In this document: positions 28,683-37,300 of the stretch, piece after piece | Layout: each line of letters starts with the position of its first letter | Numbering within the stretch: the stretch's first letter is position 1 | Assembly (NCBI GenBank): GCA_902384585.1 | Contig: CABMCJ010000004.1 | Coordinates: 448,086-512,085 of the forward strand | DNA length: 64,000 nucleotides | Source: Candidatus Anstonella stagnisolia | GTDB lineage: Archaea > Micrarchaeota > Micrarchaeia > Anstonellales > Anstonellaceae | Direction of reading: 5' to 3' | The notes under the pieces: model-generated | Told to the model about the DNA's origin: nothing | The model's input: the letters and a program-made list of their open reading frames with translations, nothing else | Database searches by the model: none | Made by a program: the position numbers and the translations under genes

Positions 28683-29978
28683 ATGGCAAAAGTGGAATGG
28701 TACACGGATTTTGTGGATGAAAGGTACACGCCTGCAAAAGACGAGCTTGTTGTGCTCTTTTATTTTGAGCCTGCGGCTGGGATAAGCAAAAAAGAGGCTG
28801 TTGGGAGAATTGCGTCCGAGAGCTCTACTGGAACGTGGACTACGCTTTTCACAATGCCTGCGCGCATGAAGAGATTGATGGCAACCGCTTTTGAGATTGA
28901 GGGGAATTTTGTGAAGGTTGCATATCCATTGGACTTGTGGGAGGAGGGGAATGCGCCCCAGCTTTTGAGCGGGATTGCGGGGAACATTTTCGGCATGAAG
29001 GCAATCAAGAACTTGAGGTTGGTGGATGCGGCTCTTCCAAAGGAATATGTGAGGCACTTTAGGGGACCGGGACAAGGAATGGAAGGAATACGCAAGCTCA
29101 TGAAAGTGAAAAAGAGGCCGCTCACGGGCGCGGTTCCAAAGCCAAAAGTGGGATTTTCCGCGGCAGAGCATGCGCACATAGGATATGAGACATGGATGGG
29201 CGGCTTTGACCTTGTAAAGGACGATGAGAATTTGACGTCTACAAATTTCAACCGCTTTGATGAGCGCGTAAAGCTGATGACAAAATTAAGGGACAAGGCG
29301 GAAAAAGAAACAGGGGAATGCAAAGATGCGCTGCTGAACATTACGGCTCCTGTTTTGGAAATGGAAAAGCGGGCGACGCTCTTGTACGAGAACGGATGGA
29401 GGTTTGCGATGATAGACGTTGTTGTTGCGGGCACGTCTGCAGTGCAGCACATGCGAGACATTCTCGCGGACTATGATATGGCGATACATGCGCACAGGGC
29501 GATGCATGCTGCATTTGACCGGAATCCAAAACATGGGTTGAGCATGCAATTCCTTGCGAAACTGAATAGGCTTATCGGGGTGGACCAGCTGCACGCTGGA
29601 ACTGCGGTTGGGAAACTCGTTGGGGACAAACACGAAGTGCAAAGCGTTGCAAATGTATTGAGGGAGAAAGTTACGAAAGCGGACGGGAACACGTTAATGA
29701 GGCAGGAATGGGGAGGCATAAAGGGCGCGTTCCCTGTTTCTTCGGGAGGGCTGCACCCCGCGCTCGTGCCCGATGTCATGGACATTTTCGGGAATGAATG
29801 CGTAATATTAGTGAGCGGCGGGATACACGGGCATCCCAAAGGGACACGCGCGGGAGCAAAAGCATCAATGGATGCTATGCAGGCGAAAATGGACGGGAAA
29901 ACCCTTGAGGAAGCTGCGAAAAAAAGCGTGGAATTAAGGCAGGCACTTGAGAAATGGGGATACCTTAAGCCGAAGTAA
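28683..29978 (+). CDS. rbcL: Ribulose-1,5-bisphosphate carboxylase large subunit, archaeal form III-like
   Basis: ESSTGTWTT, VPKPKVG, GGFDLVKDDEN (carbamylated Lys), IHAHRAMHAAF, LHAGTAVGKLVGD (loop 6 Lys), PVSSGGLHPALVP; active-site motifs conserved. Confidence 0.95.
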   Translation: MAKVEWYTDFVDERYTPAKDELVVLFYFEPAAGISKKEAVGRIASESSTGTWTTLFTMPARMKRLMATAFEIEGNFVKVAYPLDLWEEGNAPQLLSGIAGNIFGMKAIKNLRLVDAALPKEYVRHFRGPGQGMEGIRKLMKVKKRPLTGAVPKPKVGFSAAEHAHIGYETWMGGFDLVKDDENLTSTNFNRFDERVKLMTKLRDKAEKETGECKDALLNITAPVLEMEKRATLLYENGWRFAMIDVVVAGTSAVQHMRDILADYDMAIHAHRAMHAAFDRNPKHGLSMQFLAKLNRLIGVDQLHAGTAVGKLVGDKHEVQSVANVLREKVTKADGNTLMRQEWGGIKGAFPVSSGGLHPALVPDVMDIFGNECVILVSGGIHGHPKGTRAGAKASMDAMQAKMDGKTLEEAAKKSVELRQALEKWGYLKPK

Positions 29979-30100
29979 GGCGGGCGCTTGGGAAATGGGT
30001 GCCTGAAGCCGAAATAAGAAGCGCTGGGCTTGGGAAGCCGCGTATTGCTTGAAGCAGAAGTGAGCGCGGTTTTAGGGAAATTGGGTTGCTTAGGCAGCAT
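29943..30100 (+). repeat. Degenerate tandem copies of the rbcL 3' end running past its stop codon
   Basis: GCACTTGAGAAATGGGGATACCTTAAGCCGAAGTAA (29943-29978), GCGCTTGGGAAATGGGTGCCTGAAGCCGAAATAA (29984-30017), a third from about 30021 and a weaker fourth from about 30064. Confidence 0.75.
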
Positions 30101-31652
30101 TGGTTGCCCTGAACGGAAGCGGCTGCTGCTCACCTGAAACATGGGGCGCGCCGTTTGCGGGTTTCTTGCCATTTCCGTTTTTGCCGTTTCCATTGGGGCG
30201 GACAACGAGCTTAAGGTCCTCTTTTGTAAGGTCTTTCACAGGGCACATCAGGAGGGACTGCTCCTTGCCCTCGCCAAACATAGGGTCGCGCTCCGCAGCC
30301 TCGGGGAATGTTTTTTGGTATTTTTTAAACAGGGCGATGGGGTTGCGGTGGCGGAAAAGCAGCAGGTCGTCAAGCAGGTGGATTTTTTTCTCAAGGGCTG
30401 CTACTTCTGCCTGCAAGGCAGGGTCGTCCTTTGCGTTAAGCCTTGCTTCCAATGCGGCTTTTTCCCCGGCCAGTTTTGCAGTGCGCGGGACAAGGTGGAA
30501 GTGGGAAATCAGGCGCGCATCCAGGTCGGCAAGCATTTTGGAAATCGGGTCGTTGTTTTCAAGGAAATGGCGCAGCCCTTTTGCCAATTTATGCTGTAGG
30601 CGGTAAAACAGGGGCACCTTGGCTTTTCCTGCAGAAAGCGCCTCCTGCATTTTCCTGCTTGCCCGCTTTTCCACAAAGAAAGCGCGGGCTTCTATATTAT
30701 AGAGCATGTTCCTCAGCCATTTGCTGTGCACTGTGTAAAACACCATGTCAATAAGGGCGGGGTTGCCAAGCAGCATTGGGGAAACGTTTGAATCCCCAAG
30801 GTAGATGTCCTTTATTGTTATGCTGCCGTCTCCGCGCAGCAATGCAACGTCCCGCTTTTCCGGAACGTATTTTTTCACCAGGAACTTGGGGACTTCGCGC
30901 TTGAGTATCTTGTGGCATGTGAAGAAAATTATGGACTCGAACATGTTCATCCTCGCAGCCCCGATAATTGGTATGCCCTTTTCGCTGGCACGCTGGGCTT
31001 CAAGCCCTGCCCCAAGCGAGGGGAAGCTGAATTCGCCCACAAGGAAATTGGACCAGTCCACGCTGCGTATGTCAAAGTGGTAGCATGCATGCTCCGGGTC
31101 CTTCAGGGACTTGGTGAGCTTCGAATCCGTATCAAGGAGTGCGGTTGAAAAATTCAGCTCGTAGCGGAATTGCAGCAGCCTGCCCATTGCGCTCATCACG
31201 CGCAGGTGCGTGGAAAATTCGGTTTTCGGGACGTTTGTTATTGCGCCTATAAGGAAGCAGTTGTGCCAGAAGCGCCCCAGGCTGTCTTGCCTTGGGGTCT
31301 TGAGTATTATGGGCGGGCTGTAATGGCCTTGCTCGTCCCGTTCGCCTTCCCTTAGCAGCATGTAGCCCCCGGGCAGTTCTATTGCAGGGGTGTAAACGCG
31401 GCGCTCATTTTTTACTTCATTTTGGGGCGGGCGCACAACAAGGGGCGGGGAAGAGCTGCCATCCGGACCGGCTATTTCACCCCTCATGAGGATGGAGCCG
31501 TCAGGGAGGGTTATCGCAGGGTCGTAAAAGCCGGACGTATCAACAGGTGCGTTTGGGGGAGGGGAAAAGCCTTCGGGCAGGCTGCCGGCATATATGGCTT
31601 CTGCAATTGGCAGGTGCGAGTGGCTGATGCGGGCTGGTGTTCTGGGTGCCAT
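30090..31652 (-). CDS. Hypothetical protein with a possible nucleoside 2-deoxyribosyltransferase-like central segment
   Basis: YDPAITLPDGSILMR / YTPAIELPGGYMLLR N-terminal repeat; central CYHFDIRSVDWSNFLVGEFSFPSLGAGLEAQRASEKGIPIIG. Confidence 0.6.
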   Translation of the reverse strand: MAPRTPARISHSHLPIAEAIYAGSLPEGFSPPPNAPVDTSGFYDPAITLPDGSILMRGEIAGPDGSSSPPLVVRPPQNEVKNERRVYTPAIELPGGYMLLREGERDEQGHYSPPIILKTPRQDSLGRFWHNCFLIGAITNVPKTEFSTHLRVMSAMGRLLQFRYELNFSTALLDTDSKLTKSLKDPEHACYHFDIRSVDWSNFLVGEFSFPSLGAGLEAQRASEKGIPIIGAARMNMFESIIFFTCHKILKREVPKFLVKKYVPEKRDVALLRGDGSITIKDIYLGDSNVSPMLLGNPALIDMVFYTVHSKWLRNMLYNIEARAFFVEKRASRKMQEALSAGKAKVPLFYRLQHKLAKGLRHFLENNDPISKMLADLDARLISHFHLVPRTAKLAGEKAALEARLNAKDDPALQAEVAALEKKIHLLDDLLLFRHRNPIALFKKYQKTFPEAAERDPMFGEGKEQSLLMCPVKDLTKEDLKLVVRPNGNGKNGNGKKPANGAPHVSGEQQPLPFRATNAA

Positions 31653-31814
31653 TAAATCCCCTGGATATTGGAATGCACTAAAACGCAGGAAATGTTGCCA
31701 AACAAGCAGTGCATAAGATGTATATTAGTATGGGGAAACGTTATTAACGGTTTCTGAGAAAAAGTGGTGTTTAATGAAAGTATTGCAGGGAGCAACGGAG
31801 GCTTGCATTGCAAC

Positions 31815-31852
31815 GGGCTGCGGCGGGCTGCAATGGGCTGCGATAGGGCTGC
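31815..31852. repeat. Short tandem repeat, GGGCTGC-based 10-11-bp unit, 4 copies
   Basis: gggctgcggc gggctgcaat gggctgcgata gggctgca. Confidence 0.8.
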
Positions 31853-31858
31853 AGAAAC

Positions 31859-32383
31859 TCATTGTTTGATTGTTTCGTATTTGGAGCCGGCTGTGGAAAG
31901 CGCACTTTTCTTGAGCACGAACTTCTTTGCAATGAAGGGGCCGAAATCAAATGCGGAATATTTTTGCGCAAAACCTGAAATATTTGCGCCGCCCTTTACT
32001 CTTGCAAGCGTAACGTGCGCATGGAATTCCTTTTCCTCTTTCTGGACAGGGACTTTTGATTTTTCCACTGCGGAATTTATGCCTTGCACAAGTTGCGCAA
32101 GCTGCGCGCACCCTGCATTTGCAAAAACCACGTTTGGGAATTTCAAATTGGGGAATGCGCCTACTCCGCGCATTGAAATTTCAAGAGGGTGAAATTCGAC
32201 TGCGGAAAGTGCGGCCTGGAGCTTTTTTACATCCTTTTCGCCCACTTCGCCAAAAAAAGAAAGCGTGATGTGCAGGTTTTCCTTTTCAACAAGCTTTATG
32301 CCCGGCTGCACAAGCTCAGATTGCGCTGCTGCTAGTTTTTCCTTTATTTCCTGGGGCAGCTCGATTGCGCAAAAAAGCCTCAT
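31859..32383 (-). CDS. thpR: RNA 2',3'-cyclic phosphodiesterase (2H/LigT family)
   Basis: MRLFCAIELPQEIKEKL, HITLSFFG and HAHVTLARV (two HxT motifs). Confidence 0.93.
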   Translation of the reverse strand: MRLFCAIELPQEIKEKLAAAQSELVQPGIKLVEKENLHITLSFFGEVGEKDVKKLQAALSAVEFHPLEISMRGVGAFPNLKFPNVVFANAGCAQLAQLVQGINSAVEKSKVPVQKEEKEFHAHVTLARVKGGANISGFAQKYSAFDFGPFIAKKFVLKKSALSTAGSKYETIKQ

Positions 32384-32499
32384 TAGGATGTAACGCATGC
32401 GGGAAATAAAAAACGAATGGGCAGGGCATAGGGTAGCTTGCGCGTGCCACTGCTGCGCGAGTATAAAAATATTCCGTTATAAGTATTTGCGGTGGTCTC

Positions 32500-34056
32500 A
32501 TGAAATCCCTGTGGGTTGCTGTCGTATTTGTTGCTGCTATTTTTGCCTTTGGCTGCGTCTCGCAGCAGGGGCAGATGGTGGGCAACGACAGGGATGCGCA
32601 CGGGTGCATTGCAAGCGCGGGGTACAGCTGGTGCGAAGTGAAACAGGCGTGCATACGCCCATGGGAAGAAAACTGCACTGCGATAAAATTCAGGGTGCTC
32701 ACCGAGGAATTCCCGCCTTACAATTACAAGGATGCGAACGGGAACGTGATGGGGCAGTCCACTGAAACAGTAAGGGAAATCATGAAGAGGGTGAATGCGA
32801 GCGCGGACATCGGGCTTTTGGAGTGGACGGATGCGTACAACCTTGCGCTTGCAGGGCCGAACGTTGTATTGTATTCTACTGGGAGGACATCGCTTCGGGA
32901 AAGCCTGTTCAAATGGGTGGGCCCGATTGCAAGCTGGGACTTCACTTTCTATGCGCCAAAGGATTCAAAGATAATGCTCTTTGGCTCGGAAGATGCGAAA
33001 AAAGCCGGGAAGATATGCGTTGCAAAGGACGATGCGCGCGAGCAGTTCCTGCTTGAAAAGAAATTCACCAACATTGATGCGGTTGCGCTTGACAGCGACT
33101 GCCCAAAAAGGCTCGTGGATGGCAAGGATGACTTGTGGCTGGGAAGCAGCTCAAGCTTTGATGGCATAATGGAGGACGCGGGGATGCAAAAAGGGGACGT
33201 GCAGGAAATTTACCAGGTGAAGAAGAATTTGATGTACGTTGCATTCAGCAAGGACGTGCCGGATGGGATAGTGGAAAAATGGCAGGCTGCGCTTGGGAGC
33301 ATGAAACAGGATGGGACGTTTGACAAGATAGCTGCAAAATATGCGAACGCGAAAAGGGGCGGGGCTCTTCCGAGCATGCCCGCCCTTGATGGGGCGGACA
33401 GGGATTCGCACGGATGCATCGGGAGCGCGGGATACGTGTGGTGCGATGCATCAGGAAAATGCATACGCCCATGGGAAGAGGACTGCGCAAAAACTATTAT
33501 GCCAGGCTCGGACAGGGATGAGAACGGGTGCATAGGTTCTGCGGGGTACACATGGTGCGCTGCGTCGCAGAAATGCATAAGGGCGTGGGAAGAAAACTGC
33601 ACTGCGATGATGCCCGGCTCTGACAGGGACGCAAACGGGTGCATTGCAAGCGCTGGGTACACGTGGTGCGCTTCATCAGGCAAATGCATACGCCCATGGG
33701 AGGAAAACTGCACTTCGCCAATGATGGGCTCGGACCGCGATGCGAATGGGTGCATTGCAAGCGCCGGATATAGTTGGTGCGCTGTGAAAAACAAGTGCAT
33801 ACGCACGTGGGAAGAAGATTGCGCGAGCCCTGTGCAGAAGGAGGCAAAGAAATTCTGCAACAAGACAAACGTTGCAAGCGTGTACACGTGCGGGCAGTAC
33901 GTGCGCGTGGTGAGTTCGCTTATCGGGGGAGGCTCGGCATTCTACACTAACGGGAGCATGGTGGCGCAGTGCCCGCTTGTTTCGCCCGATTACATAAGCG
34001 CGCAGTGCAACCTTTTGCTGTTTGGCAACAACTGCATTGAACAGCAGGTGTGCTAA
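32500..34056 (+). CDS. Lipoprotein with a periplasmic substrate-binding-like (SBP_bac_3-type) domain and Cys-rich DRDxxGCI repeats
   Basis: Lipobox-like signal (VFVAAIFAFGC), FRVLTEEFPPYNYKDANGNVMG...TVREIMKR SBP-like core, five copies of DRDxxGCIxSAGYxWCxxxxKCIRxWEExC. Confidence 0.8.
   Translation: MKSLWVAVVFVAAIFAFGCVSQQGQMVGNDRDAHGCIASAGYSWCEVKQACIRPWEENCTAIKFRVLTEEFPPYNYKDANGNVMGQSTETVREIMKRVNASADIGLLEWTDAYNLALAGPNVVLYSTGRTSLRESLFKWVGPIASWDFTFYAPKDSKIMLFGSEDAKKAGKICVAKDDAREQFLLEKKFTNIDAVALDSDCPKRLVDGKDDLWLGSSSSFDGIMEDAGMQKGDVQEIYQVKKNLMYVAFSKDVPDGIVEKWQAALGSMKQDGTFDKIAAKYANAKRGGALPSMPALDGADRDSHGCIGSAGYVWCDASGKCIRPWEEDCAKTIMPGSDRDENGCIGSAGYTWCAASQKCIRAWEENCTAMMPGSDRDANGCIASAGYTWCASSGKCIRPWEENCTSPMMGSDRDANGCIASAGYSWCAVKNKCIRTWEEDCASPVQKEAKKFCNKTNVASVYTCGQYVRVVSSLIGGGSAFYTNGSMVAQCPLVSPDYISAQCNLLLFGNNCIEQQVC
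33397..33840 (+). repeat. Four tandem in-frame 111-114-bp repeats encoding a 4-Cys module
   Basis: Units start at 33397, 33511, 33622 and 33733; a fifth isolated unit starts at 32587, before the SBP domain. Confidence 0.85.
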
Positions 34057-34087
34057 GTATTTAAGCATTGGAAAGCAAGTGTTGCGC

Positions 34088-35530
34088 ATGCGGATTCCGA
34101 AAATAGGCAGGATTGGGGGGAGCAGGCTGGCAAGGGACGCACAGGGGCAAATTGGCAGCATTGCACAAGGGGAGATTGGGAAAAACGCGAAAGTGTGGGC
34201 TGCGGTTCTCTTTTTTGCGCTTGCGCTGCTGCTTTTCCTTTCAGTGCTGCGCTCAAGCGTTTTCGGGGAAATAAGCGAGGAAAAGAAAATCTGGTTTGAG
34301 CTTTCGTTCCTCCTTCTTGCCGCGATAATTGCGGAAATGCTCATGCACTACCTTAAGCAGCCCTTTGTGATGGTGCTGCTCCTTGTTGGGGTGCTTATTT
34401 CACCTTCTGCGAGCGGGATGATTTATGCGGCGCTATCGGGAGTTATGAATTCTTTTTTTGCATTTTTGGGGATTGCTTTTTCAATGCCGGCCGGGGCGCC
34501 AAGCCTTGTGCAGTCAGGGGGGATTGTGGAGGTATTTGCAAAGCTGGGCGCGATATTCCTGCTCTTTAAGATAGGGCTGCACTGCGAAGTAAAGGGCATA
34601 TTCAATGTGAAGAACTTCGTGATTGCGCTGCTGGGGGTGGTTGTGCCTTTTGCGGCAGGGTATTTGTTTGCAATTTGGGGCGGGCACTCGTTTTTCTATG
34701 CGCTGTTCTTGGGCGCTGCGCTCACTGCGACAAGCGTGGGGGTAACCGTTGCGGTGCTTGAGGAGATGAAACTGCTGCACACGCAAATGGCGCAGGCGAT
34801 TCTTGGGGCTGCTGTAATAGACGACGTGCTTGCGCTCCTTGTGCTCTCTTTTGTGCAGGGTGCGCCTGCAGGGGGGGCTGGGATGCTGGGGGGCGTATTT
34901 TCGCTTCTTGCAAGCACGCTTGTGTTCATAGTGGGCGGGATAGTGCTTGGAAGGTTCATTGTAGCGAATTATTTTGATGCGCTTGTTACGGATGAGAAAA
35001 TGCCAAAGAAAGGGTTCCTTGCAATGCTCATGTACCTTCTTTTCTATGCGTACGTTGCGGAGTTTATCGGGTTGTCTGCTATTGTGGGCGCATTTGTTGC
35101 GGGGATTACAATGAGCTATAGCAGAAAGACTGGGCGGCTGCTTGACATGTTTTACCCGCTTGAGGCGCTTTTTGTGCCAGTATTTTTCATTTCGCTTGGA
35201 TTGCTTGTGGACGTGGATGCGCTTGCGCAAAATATCGTGCCAGTGCTTTTGATAAGCATGATTGCAATATTGGCAAAAATAGTTGGATGCGGCGCAGGGG
35301 CGGCCCTTAGCGGCAGCAAATTTAAAGAGAGCATTGCGATTGGGGTTGGTATGGTGCCAAGGGGGGAAATCGCGCTCATAATAGGGCTGTACGGGCTCAG
35401 TGCAATCGGGGCGGATGGGAAAACTGTGCTAAGCGCTGCGGAATATTCAATCATAGCCTCGATGGCGTTCCTTACCACTATTGTGTCTCCGCTTCTTTTG
35501 CAGGTTGCGGCAAGGAATCAGGCCCCGTAG
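34088..35530 (+). CDS. Sodium/proton antiporter (CPA2 / Kef-type)
   Basis: Polytopic; FLLFKIGLHCEVKGIF, ALTATSVGVTVAVLEEM, AAVIDDVLALLVLSFV, MVPRGEIALIIGLYGL. Confidence 0.9.
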   Translation: MRIPKIGRIGGSRLARDAQGQIGSIAQGEIGKNAKVWAAVLFFALALLLFLSVLRSSVFGEISEEKKIWFELSFLLLAAIIAEMLMHYLKQPFVMVLLLVGVLISPSASGMIYAALSGVMNSFFAFLGIAFSMPAGAPSLVQSGGIVEVFAKLGAIFLLFKIGLHCEVKGIFNVKNFVIALLGVVVPFAAGYLFAIWGGHSFFYALFLGAALTATSVGVTVAVLEEMKLLHTQMAQAILGAAVIDDVLALLVLSFVQGAPAGGAGMLGGVFSLLASTLVFIVGGIVLGRFIVANYFDALVTDEKMPKKGFLAMLMYLLFYAYVAEFIGLSAIVGAFVAGITMSYSRKTGRLLDMFYPLEALFVPVFFISLGLLVDVDALAQNIVPVLLISMIAILAKIVGCGAGAALSGSKFKESIAIGVGMVPRGEIALIIGLYGLSAIGADGKTVLSAAEYSIIASMAFLTTIVSPLLLQVAARNQAP

Positions 35531-36096
35531 ATGAGCTTTGACTTTTTCAGCATGGGGTAGAAGAGCTTTATGAGGACTGGCCCAAGCACCAGAGAAGGCA
35601 GGAAATTGTTCAGCGCAATGAATGCAAAGAGCAGGGGCATCGGGGTCCCTGGGGCATAGTCAAGCCTTGAGACTGCGGGCGCGATTATGAGGGCGCACGC
35701 CACGCTTGCAAGGAAAGCCGCAAGCCAGAAAACCCCAAGCTGCCTTTGCGTGAGGGTTATTTTTTCATTCTTTGTGTAGTGGTGCCATATTTTGTAGGCA
35801 ACATATGCGAAAATGAAATTCCCGATAAAGCCGAATATGCTCGCATCCGTGAGCGTGCCGAAAAGGTCCCCTATGAGGTTCCCAAACGCGGCGCCCCATG
35901 CTGCTGCGGGCCCGAAGAAAATTGCGAATACGACGGGGACGAAATTCGCAATGCGTATTTCAGTTATGCCCGGGATTAGGGGGAAGGGCTTGAGCGGGAT
36001 TAGGAATGCGGCATACACGAGTGCGGTGAAAACTGCAAGCAGCATTTGCCTGCGGCCGTAAAAAATAGAGAATATTTCTTTTATCGTTTCCTTCAT
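35518..36096 (-). CDS. ECF-type S-component-like integral membrane protein
   Basis: AALVYAAFLIPLKPFPLIPGITEIRIANFVPVVFAIFFGPAAAWGAAFGNLIGDLFG. Confidence 0.7.
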   Translation of the reverse strand: MKETIKEIFSIFYGRRQMLLAVFTALVYAAFLIPLKPFPLIPGITEIRIANFVPVVFAIFFGPAAAWGAAFGNLIGDLFGTLTDASIFGFIGNFIFAYVAYKIWHHYTKNEKITLTQRQLGVFWLAAFLASVACALIIAPAVSRLDYAPGTPMPLLFAFIALNNFLPSLVLGPVLIKLFYPMLKKSKLIYGA

Positions 36097-36158
36097 CCGC
36101 ACCACCGCTTGGAACTTCGAAGCAAAGGTTGAAATAAGTTGCCAAAGCGTTATGTAAC

Positions 36159-36707
36159 ATGAGGAATGTCCTTATAGTGCACGGGGTGGGCGGGTATCCG
36201 GAAGAAAACTGGTTCCCGTGGATGAAAAGGGAGCTTGGAAAGCTGGGCTGCAAAGTTCTTGTGCCGCAGTTCCCTACGCCAGGGAACCAAACGCTTGGGG
36301 AATGGATGGGAGTTTTTGAGGCAGAGCGCGGGGAGCTTGGGGAAGATGCGATTTTGGTGGGGCATTCCCTTGGCGCGCCTTTTGTGCTCAATGTGCTTGA
36401 GAAATGCCCTGCGCATGCCGCTTTCCTTGTTGCAAGCTTTGTGGGAAAGGCGGGAAACGAATATGACGAGGGCATGAAAAGCTTTGCGCAGCGGGATTTC
36501 AATTGGGAGAAGATACGGAAAAACTGCGGGAAATTTTATGTATTCCATTCTGACAACGACCCGTACATAAAACTTGAGAAGGGGGAAGAGGTTGCGCAGA
36601 AACTGGGCACTGAACTTATTTTGGTGAAGGATGCTGGGCATTTCAACGCAAAGGCAGGGTATTTGGAATTCGGGCTGCTGCTTGAGAAAATAAAGAAGGA
36701 ACTTTGA
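36159..36707 (+). CDS. Alpha/beta hydrolase, RBBP9/YdeN family
   Basis: MRNVLIVHGVGGYPEENWFPWMKREL...ILVGHSLGAPFVLNVLEK. Confidence 0.88.
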   Translation: MRNVLIVHGVGGYPEENWFPWMKRELGKLGCKVLVPQFPTPGNQTLGEWMGVFEAERGELGEDAILVGHSLGAPFVLNVLEKCPAHAAFLVASFVGKAGNEYDEGMKSFAQRDFNWEKIRKNCGKFYVFHSDNDPYIKLEKGEEVAQKLGTELILVKDAGHFNAKAGYLEFGLLLEKIKKEL

Positions 36708-36753
36708 GCGCGCGGCTGCGCCGCTTCTTGGGAAAATAAAGAAGGGAATTTGA
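36681..36753 (+). repeat. Duplicated 3' end of the RBBP9-like gene after its stop codon
   Basis: CTTGAGAAAATAAAGAAGGAACTTTGA (36681-36707) vs CTTGGGAAAATAAAGAAGGGAATTTGA (36727-36753), 24/27 identical. Confidence 0.85.
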
Positions 36754-36763
36754 CTCGCATTGT

Positions 36764-37234
36764 TTAGTCTGCGCGTATGTCTGCGGTTTTTGCATTGTTT
36801 GCGCGAAGAAGCTCTTTGGGGGAAATTTTCACAAGCGAATGCCCGCTTCCGCCGCCGGTGAGCATGTATTGTTTTTCCATCACGCGCAAATCCACAAGGA
36901 AAGTTGCGCGATAGCCAAAAGAGGGCGTGCCGCCTGCTGGGTAGCCGGTTTTTTCAAGCATTTCCTGCGAAGTCGCAAGCCGCGGTTTTGGGATTTTGAG
37001 GAGGGCTGCGATTTTTTCCCCACTTGCCTTGTCCTCGCCTTTTACGATGCACACGATTATGCTCCCGGCTGCGTCCAGCATGCACACGTTCTTTACGAAA
37101 TCGCCTTCGCTTGCGTGCGCTGCAGCCGCCGCCTCCTTCACGGAATGGCAGGATTGGGAAAAATGCATGTGCTGCGCGGCAATCCCGTGCCCCTGCATGT
37201 AAGCCTTGAGCTTTTCCTCAAAATTTTCTTGCAT
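36764..37234 (-). CDS. YbaK/EbsC-type aminoacyl-tRNA deacylase
   Basis: SVKEAAAAAHASEGDFVKNVCMLDAAGSIIVCIVKGEDKAS...GYPAGGTPSFGYRATFLVDLRVM. Confidence 0.88.
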   Translation of the reverse strand: MQENFEEKLKAYMQGHGIAAQHMHFSQSCHSVKEAAAAAHASEGDFVKNVCMLDAAGSIIVCIVKGEDKASGEKIAALLKIPKPRLATSQEMLEKTGYPAGGTPSFGYRATFLVDLRVMEKQYMLTGGGSGHSLVKISPKELLRANNAKTADIRAD

Positions 37235-37300
37235 GGGATGGAATGGGGAGGGCAAATAGAAAAAGGCTTGTCACGATTGAAGCTTTCCTGGAAGAAGGAG

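Noticed and set aside
33397-33840. CRISPR-like regular repeats
   Set aside because: The 111-114-bp period is in frame and encodes a Cys-rich protein repeat; no short conserved repeat/unique spacer structure and no cas genes.
34514-35230. 238-aa minus-strand ORF inside the Na+/H+ antiporter
   Set aside because: His/Arg/Lys-rich antisense product typical of a shadow ORF over a hydrophobic membrane protein gene.
29943-36753. Diversity-generating retroelement (A-to-G differences between 3' end copies)
   Set aside because: Several differences are A-to-G, but others are not at adenines, copies are outside coding sequence, and no reverse transcriptase is present in the window.
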